A stretch of DNA of 64,000 nucleotides, from NCBI GenBank assembly GCA_003864495.1, contig ML133460.1:625561-689560 (forward strand), in the 5' to 3' direction. Origin of the DNA: Nemopilema nomurai (Eukaryota; Cnidaria; Scyphozoa; Rhizostomeae; Rhizostomatidae). Positions 26,901 through 39,700 of this stretch are shown piece by piece (positions within the stretch are counted from its first letter, which is position 1; each line of letters starts with the position of its first letter). The notes beneath the pieces are model-generated. The model made no database searches and was not told the DNA's origin. It was given only the letters and a program-made list of their open reading frames with translations. The translations under genes were made by a program, and so were the position numbers.

Positions 26901-28829
26901 ACGTGAGGATATCTACACGACAGATAAGATAACATGGGATGCGAATGTGAAACGCTCTAAGGCCTTCCTGTTAAACAACCTTATAGGTATTAAGTGCCTA
27001 GACGAAATCTGATAAGCAACAAAACATCTCCAAAAATGGAAAGTGTCTTGCAAGCAGAAGAGAACCCACGCATGATTGGCTGCATGATTGGCTTTTTGAC
27101 CAATCAAAGCCACCTGTCCGTCGGTCTTGATCTCCAAACTAGTAACTGGGCAGGTGTTTCATTGAAAGCAGATGTGCAAATATAACAACTGCAATTATTT
27201 TTGTAAATTTCTATCAAAAGATAACAGCTTTGTGTTTCAAAATGCTATATGGCACTCATTATAAATGCAAGTGAAGGAGTTCATTTATCATTTATGGGAT
27301 GAACAAGATATTTCATTTGACAAAGTGTTCAAAGAGTGTAATGCAAGCATGAATGGGACTAGCTTTTAACAATTGCTTATTCAAAGTAGGGGAAAACCCG
27401 TTCAGTGATGCTTTTTTTTATAAAATACAAGTATCTAACATAAAACATTTTGCAAGGTATTTACCTAGACGTCTCAAGCTCTATTTCTAGTTGATGGGAC
27501 TACCAAGTAGAACTTAAAGCTGAACTACATTAGGATGTTAAATAATAGTTATGGAGGAAAGTTTGCTGATTTCTGGCCCTTGTACCTCTTTTTCTACAAA
27601 GACTAACAGATGCAAGTGGTTTTTCTATGAAAATATAAAACGCACCCATTTCCCTTGCATTTTTAGCCAGAAGCTACTACATTGACATTTGTACCATAAA
27701 ATGCAATCAAGAGATTCATGTGTCAATGTAACATGACTTTGAAAATAATACTTTCGCATAGACAACAGCATAAGAAGGGTCTGGAGACTCAGCTCACAAA
27801 CTTAGCATCATTTATTGGATAATTGTGATGCAAAAACCAAAGATGCTTTCTGCTGATTTTTTGGGTGTATCAGATCAGCGGTCAGAACAACAATAATACA
27901 TTGGTTGTCATTAACTACAGTCATGAGTCTAAAATGGTTCTAAAACCAAAAGTGAGATTAAACTACCTTTATTGCTTACCAATAGAAATTGTTTTGGCAG
28001 AATAGAGAATTGCAGTCCTCACATAATCAAAGTGCCAATACTAGCTGACCATGACAGCGAATAGTACCATATAACATATAACAATGAGATTGGTGCCATA
28101 AACCAATATAACATCAACACATAACTTCAAAGGTCTTACCCATGACTAACTAACATATGTTATTTAGAGTAGCTCATTTTTGCTATATTTCTAATATGTA
28201 AAAAAGTTCAAATGAACAAAGATCAAATAAAAGAATCAACAAAGACAAACTTGTTTGAATCTGTTCTTTACTGGTAGCCCATTAGAAAAAGAGAATGATT
28301 GCTCAAAAGATTTAACCTGGCCTAGGTCAAAAATCCCTTAGTCTTAATTCCTTTGGTTTGGAAGTCAGCTACATCAAGACACAATGAATCTTAGCAATTG
28401 ATTAACAATATCAACACTGAGTGGATTTGATATTAAAAATCTCTTTACTGTAAGGCCTTAACTGTAGTGAATCTGATATCTTTAAGCTCTTCTTCATTCT
28501 ATCTATATTTAAAGTTCCTTCTAGTTCATATTTAAAGCAATATAATTACAAGTAATTTTGTTTTGAAAGGATACAATATAGCCAGCTGCTTGCCAGTTTT
28601 TTGGGAGGTAATTCACTAAAATTCCAAAATGAATTGTGGCAAAAACGCCAACAAATATCCATGCCATTATTTGAAGAGGATGCCAGGGGCATGTCCAACC
28701 ATTAATCCTCTCAAATGAACTATTGACTGCTTCTATGTCCTCTGAATCGCCAGCTGGACCAACTTTATTGCTTTTTTTACAGCCAGTGCAACAAGCACAT
28801 GATTGCTTAGCAGTTTCCTCATCCCCCAT
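20911..28829 (-). CDS. ZDHHC1: Palmitoyltransferase ZDHHC1/11-like (DHHC-CRD S-acyltransferase)
   Basis: Exons in order: 28829-28575, 26198-26011, 25628-25527, 25129-25014, 24711-24571, 23410-23292, a disputed exon 22994-22823, 22668-22579 or 22583, and about 21461-20911. The product transfers palmitate from acyl-CoA to cysteines of target proteins in ER/Golgi membranes. Order seen: [14 protein letters not shown] and transmembrane helices 1-2, the SVDPSD motif, the Cys-rich domain with [20 protein letters not shown] (catalytic DHHC in exon 3), two further helices in exons 4 and 5 ([33 protein letters not shown]), and a TTxE-like STYEYI motif in exon 6. A Lys/Glu-rich tail ends EESEAIVDA. Start MGDEETAK opens the exon holding the conserved PLQIMAW segment. 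Intron 1 has U12-type signals. Exons 1-6 are secure. The tail is not: exon 7 ends in phase 1 but exon 8 is open only in phase 0; joining exons 6, 8 (donor at TAT/GTATTC) and 9 stays in frame. Confidence 0.88.
26199..28574 (-). other. U12-type (minor spliceosome) GT-AG intron in the ZDHHC gene
   Basis: Read on the - strand, the intron begins GTATCCTTT, the exact U12 5' splice-site consensus, and has TTTTCCTTAAC (core at 26221-26213), the exact U12 branch-point consensus, 14 nt before the terminal CGTAG. There is no long polypyrimidine tract next to the acceptor. Splicing joins ...AAGYI to [15 protein letters not shown] in phase 0, which restores the expected second transmembrane helix before SVDPSD. 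Nothing else coding is seen in its 2.4 kb. Confidence 0.85.
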
Positions 28830-29900
28830 TCTGTTTTACATATGTATGTACCTATAAGGGGAAAAAACCAAATCATACTATTTTCAACAAGGACAACGCA
28901 TAAAATCACATTAACCATTTAACAAGGTATAATCATGCATATGATATGGAACTACAAAGCTTCAATCTAAACATTAAAAACTAAAATAAAATTTTTTAAT
29001 TGGTTGTTAAATGAATAAGCCTCATTCCTGCTAAATCTTATTACTTTCAAATATCTTTTGACCAGAAAGGGAGAAGGTAAAGCCATGATTTCCTCAAGGT
29101 TTTTTGTTGTAACAGGTGAACTCCTTTGGTGTAAAATTTTTTTTCATTTCTTTTCAACTTTAATGTACGTAAAAGCCCTTGTTTTCAGGTTAACAATATA
29201 GGTATACAACAAAAAAAGTAATTTCCCACCATTGATTCAAGTAGAGGTGCTAATAAACTTATCAGTTATTCTTGTTTATTATCTAACGTTCAGAGTCATA
29301 GGTCTCAAATGGTTACCTACTAAACATAACTAGTTTAAACTTTCACTATTCAAAACTCAGCAAATTCGGTTCTTTTTTGCACAATCGTTCTTTACAAATT
29401 TCTCACTATTTTTCATCTTACGTAAAATATTACCTATTCAAATTAACTATTTTAATTAAAAATACAATTTTTCATTTTAATGTAGCGATCGCTGTTGTCA
29501 AATAGTCGGCCTAAATAGTGTAAACATAGCCTTGCGTGCCTAATAATTGCTAGATCCACCTTATAGAGCTACACAGAAATAAGATATACTCACAAAAATA
29601 GTGTCCTACAAGTCAAATAAGAAAAAATTATCCATCTTCAAATGAATATGTTCAAACTGTTTCATGTAACGAAACTTGTTGAAATCACAGCGCCATATCA
29701 CTCATTATTGTGAACATAGGACTACTGAGTTGAATTGATTTTTATTCATTGCTATTGGCAACTGGAACCAATGCCCAGACCCCAAATACGACGAAACCGC
29801 GTTCATGTTGTGCTGTTTGGCAACAAGCGTGTTCCATTTGTAAAATGAACGGCGAAGCTTGTTCTTGTAGCTGTAACGAACTATGTCTATCATCTTTCAT
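28830..29900. other. Intergenic upstream of the ZDHHC start, no gene seen
   Basis: AT-rich sequence without recognisable exons. It presumably holds the 5' UTR and promoter of the - strand ZDHHC gene, but I see no TATA or other element I would assert. Confidence 0.35.
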
Positions 29901-29947
29901 CTGTATAGTTCGAGGAACATCCAATAAAGAACATTTACTAAATAGTA

Positions 29948-30878
29948 AATGGAATTATAATAGATGAAAAGCTAAATTGGAAACAGCATGTAAAACAAGT
30001 AAACATTAAAATATCTAAAGGTATTGGAGTTCTGTATAAACTAAGGCATTTTGTACCAAAAACTACTTTAAGAACACTTTATAACTCATTCATTCAATCC
30101 CATGCAATGTATGGCATATTAAATTGGGGGTGCGCAAACAAATCAACTTAAGAAACCCTCAAATGCAGCTTACGAAAAGCTGTTAGAGTAGCTGACTTTG
30201 CATCGTACACTGCACATAGTGACCCGGTTTTTAAACGTTTGAAACTTTTGAATTTCGATAATCTCTACAAGCTTGAAACAGGAAAATTAATGTTCCAAAT
30301 GAATAAAGATGCTAGTTCCTCTACTTTAGGTCAGAATTTTACAAAAAAATCTTCATCATTACAATACTAGACAATCTTCTAGCCTTGGTTTTTCTCTTCA
30401 ATCGATTTCCAAAATAAAAAAAAAACTTCCTTACATTTGATGGTGTTAAATTATGGAATTATCTGCCTCTAGACCTGAAAAATGCTGCCACTAAACAATC
30501 TTTCAAAAGAAGCATGAAAACTACCTTCTAGAGAACCTTTAGTCCTATTTATTCCATTCTAACACAATTTAACTATTTGTGCATATTGTAAACCATTATT
30601 ATTTTATTTCTGTTTATTTTTTTATTCTTACTGTTGTTATTCAAACAAAATTTATATTAAATTATCGTCATTTCACGTCAAACTGGGCACATGGCTCTGA
30701 TAGCTCCTTCATGAGTTTTTTCCATGTGTCCATCAGCTGATCTTATAAATATCTTATGTTGTTCCCCTGTAATGTTATCTTTATTGTTATTAATGATTGT
30801 ATCTTAACAACTAGCATGACGTATCTTGTAATTAATTGATTTGTTGCTGAAAAAAAGTTTTGATTTGATTTGATTTGT
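29948..30878 (+). mobile_element. 3' remnant of a non-LTR (LINE) retrotransposon
   Basis: A broken frame reads GIIIDEKLNWKQHVKQVNIK, then KLRHFVPKTTLRTLYNSFIQSH and YGILNWG, the sequence style of the C-terminal thumb region after LINE reverse transcriptases. It continues with several stops to about 30530. The element ends in a short TTTGA repeat (AGTTTTGATTTGATTTGATT) at about 30857-30878, typical of CR1/L2/jockey-like 3' tails. It is 5'-truncated and inactive. Family assignment is tentative. Confidence 0.7.
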
Positions 30879-33750
30879 AAGTGCTAATTTCAGTTCTGTT
30901 GACAACGGGCTTTGCTCAAATCGGTGGCCGACTGGTCGGGGGAGCAGAGCTAGAGGGGTGGGGTGTCTGAGAAAACTGGCCAGCTTATATTTTTTCTATT
31001 GTTTTTTACAATATTTTGTGATAGAGCCCCCCTTGTTATTCTAAAAGCACTACACCATGGAGACAGGCGTAGAACTTCCACCAGTTAAGTTGGATTAGAG
31101 GATCTTTGTGAGTGTGGCAAAGAGAATAAGGGTGTGGTTGGCGGAACATTTTATTACCATCCATCAAATTTATACCATTGTAACATGTGTAGCCCTAATT
31201 ACCTATTTATTACAAATAATCACTAAGATTAAGAACAAAATGGAAATCCTTATGCTTCGCAGTGGGCCTCTTCAGCGAAAAAGGGGGTTCTATTTGCTAG
31301 ATTGGGAGGGCTGTGGTCCAGTTCTCTACTTGTTCAATGTGGCACATGTATTTTGCATTATTCTAGTACCCCCCTCTCAAACTGTCAGCTAGACAAGCTA
31401 AAGTTATTGCTGCTATTATTATTAAATTAAAGTTCTTCCGTTAAATTTTATTCCCAAGTTCGCTTAAATTAGCCTGAATGTACAAAGGCGTGAATAAAAT
31501 ATTTTCTGTTATTAAAGAATTTTCATGCATGAAGGAGTAGACAAAATAGCTATTTATTACGATCTAGCCATGTTTTATTGTCAGAAACAATTTCCTTTTT
31601 GTACCCTGCATGACCGAGGCTTTTGGGAAGGATCAATTTGGGTGAGGGGGCAAAGTGCTCCCCAATTGCCACTATGTTGACAAATTTTTCATTCTCAGAA
31701 ATAATCACTCGTAAAGTACGTACGCATTTAGGGAGGCAACTTGTTAACCCCCCCCTTTACGCACATGTACGCTTTTCGTGTACCCCCGTTTTTCGTACAC
31801 TGCGTATGCTTACCTTTTTTACTCCCCCCTCCTGTTCAAGGTAAAATGCAAATAGTTGAGAGTTTCCAGGAAAGTCCAGGGATTTGTGTATACGGACCTT
31901 TTTTATATGTTAATGCAGTTGTCTAATTTATGTAATCATGTGAAGCACATTTAAACTCATTGGAGCAGTTTCTTTAACATTGAGCCTAATGTATGTAGCT
32001 TTTTAAAGGGCAAAGACTGTTACATAGATTTTATCGGAAGTTCATCACACCTGTTTTCAGGGGCGAAATTATGCACAATGAGGGAGCAAGCTTGCAAGGC
32101 TCAGTGGATTTCTTAAGCGTACGCACTAAATACCTATTAAACCCCTCCTTGTACGCAAGCGTACGTTTTTTCTGTCAACCACCTCTAAGTGTGTACGTAC
32201 TTTATGAATGACCCCGAACGTTACGCAAAGACCATCTAAACACGGTTAGGGAAAATTATAAGTTGCACAACTAAAGAAATACTGTCTTGCAATCTATAAA
32301 AGATTCCAACCATTGTCACAGTTATGCAAATATCCCATTTAAATTGAATTAAAAATGTGAATGACTAGAACCCTGTGTTTGGTCACGCGAACCCATGGGA
32401 AACAATGGAAAGAATCCTGAAAACATTATTATTATTATGTTCTGACATGCACTTCTTGGATTGCAAAACCTTGCTCACTTTCTACGTCACATTTTCAATC
32501 GAGAAGTGATTTGATTGGCTAAAATTCCTGCATCGCGAAACACAGACAACCTATGGTCATGCGAATATTTCTAAGCATGACTTTGCCATCGCTGCGTCAT
32601 TTTGGTAAATTCCAACGTGTGTTCAACAATATAATTCCAACGTCGATAGTATTTTTCCGAGTAAAACACAAAGGCTACATCTAGTGCAGTGTGTTAAATA
32701 TGTCAACGCTTGCACAAAAAATTGAAACAGATGGCCACAGAGGTTTGTCTGAAAAAAAACTGAAGGTAATCTATGCGTCAAAAGTTCTTCGCTGTTAAAG
32801 ATAATAACACACTCACACCAAATCATTGAATAACTGGCTAATTAATTTACATAGTCAAAAAGGTATCTTTAAGGCTGAAATATTCTTGCGAAGAGTTCAA
32901 CTCGATCTTTAATTAACCACTGACGCTAGGGGAAGAGGCCTTGGATATCTACAATAGAACTCTGTAAAATAAAAAACCCTACGTCATATAATAATGTGAC
33001 AAGCACCAGGCTACATCTACAAAAGAAAATATATTAAGACTCTTGATCTCTAGCAGCATAATAATGATAATTAATCTAAAAATTACTCGATAATTGACTA
33101 GTGCTCCGGGGATGGGGGGCTTATTAATGGACTGATTTGTTTCAAGCCCCATCAATGAATATATTTCAATATTTATATCTCTTTCGCATCTCTTTCGTGC
33201 AGTATGGCTTTATCATACTGTATGGTCCATGCAATTTCTAGAAATTTTCACCATAGGCAAGAGTTTGAGATCTTGTCAAAAAGGGAGGGTGCTACAAAAA
33301 GAGACACGACTATTAATGTACGGTGCATGCAAATACTTGAATTAGAAAGGGTATAAAGTTTGCAATGTATCAAAGCCAGCACTTTGAGGGTTTGAATTCG
33401 AAAACATATTCATAAAATCTAAATCAGGATAAGCAATATAAAAGTTATAAAACATTATAGCAAACGTTAAAACTACTTTGAGAATACAAGCGTAAAATGA
33501 AGCGTAGCAATGGGTTCGCAATTAACATAAAAAGTAAAACATTTGAATAAAAGAAATGACTTGAAAATGAAGAGCTAGAACGTTTCTAGGTTTTCGCTAA
33601 TTAGAACGCATAAATTTGCAAAATTTTGATATTTAAATACCATGCATCGGGTCCCTTAGCCTTAGGAGAACAATCTAAATGAACAAAATCCAATCGCGAT
33701 TTGAATCTGAAGTGACTAAGCACAACAGTCAAAGAAATCGTTTCGTTCGT
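30879..33750. other. Intergenic, no gene seen
   Basis: No recognisable coding exon on either strand. This is presumably downstream sequence of the - strand NRF-6-like gene. Short G-rich stretches such as GGGGGGCTTATTAATGG near 33114 resemble those near 9960. Confidence 0.4.
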
Positions 33751-36700
33751 TCAAAACCTGAAGCCCAATTTCTCCAAATTCGAAGCAGGAAACTCCACGC
33801 AAACGGACAGCAACAACGCAGAAGCATAAGTGATCATAAGGAAGGAAGCATATGTGTACACCTAGAAATGAAAACAGGACATCGACTAGGATTCATGTTA
33901 AAAGCAGTCATTGCTTTAATGAGTCTTTGCACGACCTCTGTCGAAATAGTAAGATTGTAAAGCGAATCAACAATTTGTTGATGAAAATCTAAGAAAAAAG
34001 TTTACGTTAGTAGGAAAGCTAGTCGAGTGTTGTATGGGGAGCAGCTGGGTGGCTTGGATGGGGTTTTGCATTTTCTGTTACCCGCGCAACCCCAGTCTCT
34101 GGTCTGAAGACTGCTTACCCTAAAAATAACTCTCACTGCCAATCATTGGGAGCACGCAACTCAAAATGGATATTGTCAGCAAATTGTCAGCAACCCACTA
34201 ATAATACCATACCACAAGAAGAATCAAACTTTTGCTACCTACCACTGTGATGTCGGAGTAATGGTACGGATTTTCCAGAGACGCGTAAAACACGTAGATG
34301 ACAATTGGGTGGACGAGGTAGGCACTGTAAGTCAGCCGGCTCAATGGGATGAAGGCCTTCCAGGAGAGAATTGTATTGACCATACCTAAAATCGCATTCA
34401 TGTCAAGAACAAAACAAGAAAGGCACGTTTTCTTTCAACAAGAATATATCTACGATACCAAATGGTGGGATGCTTAACTTTAGGTTTGACTCAATCCAAC
34501 GGTTCTTAAATGACATGCGTCATGTTGGATGCACCCAAGTGGGTGAGTTATAAATCGTGCTTTCTCGCCCATCTCTGACGTGGAATGACTCCTAATCTAT
34601 CTTTGGTCTCATGTGATGATATTAGGCTAGCGGATAACTGGGCACAACCAAATTTATGTTTTGTGCTTGCCTGGAATCGTATCTCGTTCAAAATGTATCT
34701 CTTAGTGGTTTGTAGAATATAAACAATTACAGAAGACATGCTTTTAAACTGAGTGGCGTCAGGCAGGGTAACCAATTTGTGAAAGCCGTTTTAAATGGTG
34801 AAATATGGTGACGAAATATGGTGACAAAAATTCGGACGGTAAAAGACAGGACAATGAAATTGTCGGAAAACAGACGACGGAGCTGAAAGCTCACCTCCAA
34901 TTCCGAAATGGCACGCGTAGATCACCCAAGCCACACAGAGGCTCCATGCGAAACGGCTAAATGTTCCATACAGGATGTTCTCCACCAACGTGAAAGGACT
35001 GCCTCCAATTCTGAAGCTTGTGTATGGCCCATATGTGACCAGCAAGGCCACCACGGTCGCCAGTGTCCAGCCAAAGAATCCTAAAAGCTAAAGAGGCAAT
35101 TAGCATTAAAACAGATGCGTGGCCAGAATTTGACGAATGCGTATCGACTTCATATACATGTCGGTATTGGTGTACCACAAGGAGCAAAATCCGACCCTGT
35201 TGTACTTTCTGTCGAAATAAGTACCGTTCTTGCGCCTCCTTGCGGTGCTTTTCGATTGTAGATCAATGCGCCCAGTGCTAGGCCAACGATGTATGGTGGG
35301 ATTCTGCAATATGGCTTCTCGTAAATCCAGTCTGCAAAATCTTGTGTTTGCTCATTTGTAGCTCTGCATAAAGAGAAAGGTTGTAAGTTACTCCTCTAAC
35401 ATGGTTATTCAAAGAAATTTAAGAAAGGCAACAACTCGCACAACCATCTACGAGCGTATTACGAACAATGCAGAGCGTATTACGAACAATGCAGAGCGTA
35501 TTACGAACAATGAAGAGCGTATTACAAACAATGCAGAGCGTATTACAAACAATGAAGAGCGTATTACAAACAATGAAGAGCGTATTACAAACAATGAAGA
35601 GCGTATTACAAACAATGAAGAGCGTATTACAAACAATGCAGAGCGCATTACAAACAATGAAGAGCGTATTACAAACAATGAAGAGCGTATTACAAACAAT
35701 GAAGAGCGTATTACAAACAATGAAGAGCGTATTACAAACAATGCAGAGCGTATTACGAACAATGAAGAGCGTATTACAAACAATGAAGAGCGTATTACAA
35801 ACAATGAAGAGCGTATTACAAACAATGAAGAGCGTATTACAAACAATGAAGAGCGTATTACAAACAATGCAGAGCGCATTACAAACAATGCAGAGCGTAT
35901 TACAAACAATGAAGAGCGTATTACAAACAATGCAGAGCGTATTACAAACAATGAAGAGCGTATTACGAACAATGAAGAGCGTATTACAAACAATGAAGAG
36001 CGTATTACAAACAATGCAGAGCGCATTACAAACAATGAAGAGCGTATTACAAACAATGCAGAGCGTATTACAAACAATGAAGAGCGTATTACAAACAATG
36101 CAGAGCGTATTACAAACAATGAAGAGCGCATTACAAACAATGCAGAGCGTATTACAAACAATGAAGGGCGTATTACAAACAATGCAGAGCGTATTACAAA
36201 CAATGCAGAGCGTATTACAAACAATGCAGAGCGTATTACAAACAATGAAGAGCGTATTACAAACAATGCAGAGCGTATTACGAACAATGCAGAGCGTATT
36301 ACAAACAATGCAGAGCGTATTACGAACAATGAAGAGCGTATTACAAACAATGAAGAGCGTATTACAAACAATGCAGAGCGCATTACAAACAATGCAGAGC
36401 GTATTACAAACAATGAAGAGCGTATTACAAACAATGAAGAGCGTATTACAAACAATGAAGAGCGTATTACGAACAATGAAGAGCGTATTACAAACAATGA
36501 AGAGCGTATTACAAACAATGAAGAGCGTATTACAAACAATGAAGAGCGTATTACGAACAATGAAGAGCGTATTACAAACAATGCAGAGCGTATTACAAAC
36601 AATGAAGAGCGTATTACAAACAATGCAGAGCGTATTACGAACAATGCAGAGCGTATTACAAACAATGCAGAGCGTATTACGAACAATGAAGAGCGTATTA

Positions 36701-39700
36701 CAAACAATGAAGAGCGTATTACAAACAATGCAGAGCGCATTACAAACAATGCAGAGCGTATTACAAACAATGAAGAGCGTATTACAAACAATGAAGAGCG
36801 TATTACAAACAATGAAGAGCGTATTACGAACAATGAAGAGCGTATTACAAACAATGAAGAGCGTATTACAAACAATGAAGAGCGTATTACAAACAATGCA
36901 GAGCGCATTACAAACAATGAAGAGCGTATTACAAACAATGAAGAGCGTATTACAAACAATGCAGAGCGCATTACAAACAATGCAGAGCGTATTACAAACA
37001 ATGAAGAGCGTATTACGAACAATGAAGAGCGTATTACAAACAATGAAGAGCGTATTACAAACAATGAAGAGCGTATTACAAACAATGCAGAGCGCATTAC
37101 AAACAATGAAGAGCGTATTACGAACAATGCAGAGCGTATTACAAACAATGCAGAGCGTATTACGAACAATGAAGAGCGTATTACGAACAATGAAGAGCGT
37201 ATTACAAACAATGCAGAGCGTATTACAAACAATGCAGAGCGTATTACGAACAATGCAGAGCGTATTACAAACAATGCAGAGCGTATTACAAACAATGAAG
37301 AGCGTATTACAAACAATGCAGAGCGTATTACGAACAATGAAGAGCGTATTACAAACAATGAAGAGCGTATTACAAACAATGCAGAGCGTATTACAAACAA
37401 TGCAGAGCGTATTACAAACAATGAAGAGCGTATTACAAACAATGAAGAGCGTATTACAAACAATGCAGAGCGCATTACAAACAATGCAGAGCGTATTACG
37501 AACAATGAAGAGCGTATTACGAACAATGAAGAGCGTATTACAAACAATGCAGAGCGTATTACGAACAATGAAGAGCGTATTACAAACAATGAAGAGCGTA
37601 TTACAAACAATGCAGAGCGTATTACAAACAATGCAGAGCGTATTACGAACAATGCAGAGCGTATTACAAACAATGCAGAGCGTATTACGAACAATGCAGA
37701 GCGTATTACGAACAATGCAGAGCGTATTACAAACAATGCAGAGCGTATTACGAACAATGAAGAGCGTATTACAAACAATGAAGAGCGTATTACAAACAAT
37801 GCAGAGCGTATTACAAACAATGCAGAGCGTATTACGAACAATGCAGAGCGTATTACAAACAATGCAGAGCGTATTACAAACAATGAAGAGCGTATTACAA
37901 ACAATGCAGAGCGTATTACGAACAATGAAGAGCGTATTACAAACAATGAAGAGCGTATTACAAACAATGCAGAGCGTATTACAAACAATGCAGAGCGTAT
38001 TACAAACAATGAAGAGCGTATTACAAACAATGCAGAGCGTATTACAAACAATGCAGAGCGTATTACAAACAATGAAGAGCGTATTACGAACAATGAAGAG
38101 CGTATTACAAACAATGAGCGTATTACAAACAATGCAGAGCGTATTACAAACAATGCAGAGCGTATTACGAACAATGCAGAGCGTATTACAAACAATGCAG
38201 AGCGTATTACAAACAATGAAGAGCGTATTACAAACAATGCAGAGCGTATTACGAACAATGAAGAGCGTATTACAAACAATGAAGAGCGTATTACAAAACA
38301 ACAATGCAGAGCGTATTACGAACAATGAAGAGCGTATTACAAACAATGAAGAGCGTATTACAAACAATGCAGAGCGTATTACAAAACAATGCAGAGCGTA
38401 TTACAAACAATGAGAGACGTGAGATGATATAACAATGCAGAGCGTATTACAAACAATGAAGAGCGTATTACAAACAATGCAGAGCGTATTACAAACAATG
38501 CAGAGCGTATTACGAACAATGCAGAGCGTATTACAAACAATGCAGAGCGTATTACAAACAATGAAGAGCGTATTACAAACAATGCAGAGCGTATTACGAA
38601 CAATGAAGAGCGTATTACAAACAATGAAGAGCGTATTACAAACAATGCAGAGCGTATTACGAACAATGAAGAGCGTATTACAAACAATGAAGAGCGTATT
38701 ACAAACAATGCAGAGCGTATTACAAACAATGCAGAGCGTATTACAAACAATGAAGAGCGTATTACAAACAATGCAGAGCGTATTACAAACAATGAAGAGC
38801 GCATTACAAACAATGCAGAGCGTATTACAAACAATGAAGGGCGTATTACAAACAATGCAGAGCGTATTACAAACAATGAAGAGCGTATTACAAACAATGA
38901 AGAGCGTATTACGAACAATGAAGAGCGTATTACGAACAATGAAGAGCGTATTACAAACAATGCAGAGCGTATTACAAACAATGCAGAGCGTATTACAAAC
39001 AATGCAGAGCGTATTACAAACAATGCAGAACGCTCTTCAGACAGTGCAGAACGCATCATACATAATGCAGAACCTACCCTTGAAAATCTCCGGTAAGAAG
39101 TGAATTCAGGTTGTTGGTTCCAATGATAGTGCCAGTAATGATGAAGCTGATTATGCAGATTGCAGTGCTGATTATGAGAGTCCCAGGCACTTTCAGCCTG
39201 CAAAAGACACCTAGTCATAAGTAAAACGTCATATCTGCAGTTCCTGCCAAAGCATAAGTTGAAATCCACCTACTCAAAAGAGAAAGTTTCTACCAAAATC
39301 AAGCATGGAAGATATGTGGCCTAGGTCTTCCTTACAGCCTTGCTTCATCTAAAGAGCATCGTTAATCAGCTCTTCTTTGTTTTTCACATGAAAACTTTTG
39401 TAATTATGTAATACATTTTGAGAACCCAACTCTTGAAGAAGTTGTTGTTGATTTCTTTAGATAACACCATATCTTTGTGATCAGTCAAAAAACCAAGCAC
39501 AGTCAGTGGAAACATTTTTTAGTTCAACAAGTACTATCACTAGACAGATTTATGAAACAGTGTTTCATGTACACTGGTTTATTTCTCTGGATAAGAAAGA
39601 CAACAATCTAACCAAAAATACATGCAAAATAGACAGGACAATGATACCCACTTGTGCATTATCAATAAGATAGCAGGACTTATCAAGTAAAATTGCATGT

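Noticed and set aside
31108..31392. 94-aa frame with hydrophobic stretches (IYTIVTCVALITYLLQIITKI)
   Set aside because: No family resemblance, splice context or start context. Hydrophobic AT-rich frames are expected by chance.
35452..39071. CRISPR array
   Set aside because: The units are contiguous 21-bp repeats without unique spacers, in a eukaryotic intron, with no cas genes.
35401..39269. Very long open frames of 222-982 aa on both strands
   Set aside because: They come from a stop-free 21-bp tandem repeat in an intron. Overlapping frames on both strands are open equally, and neighbouring exons show the region is spliced out.
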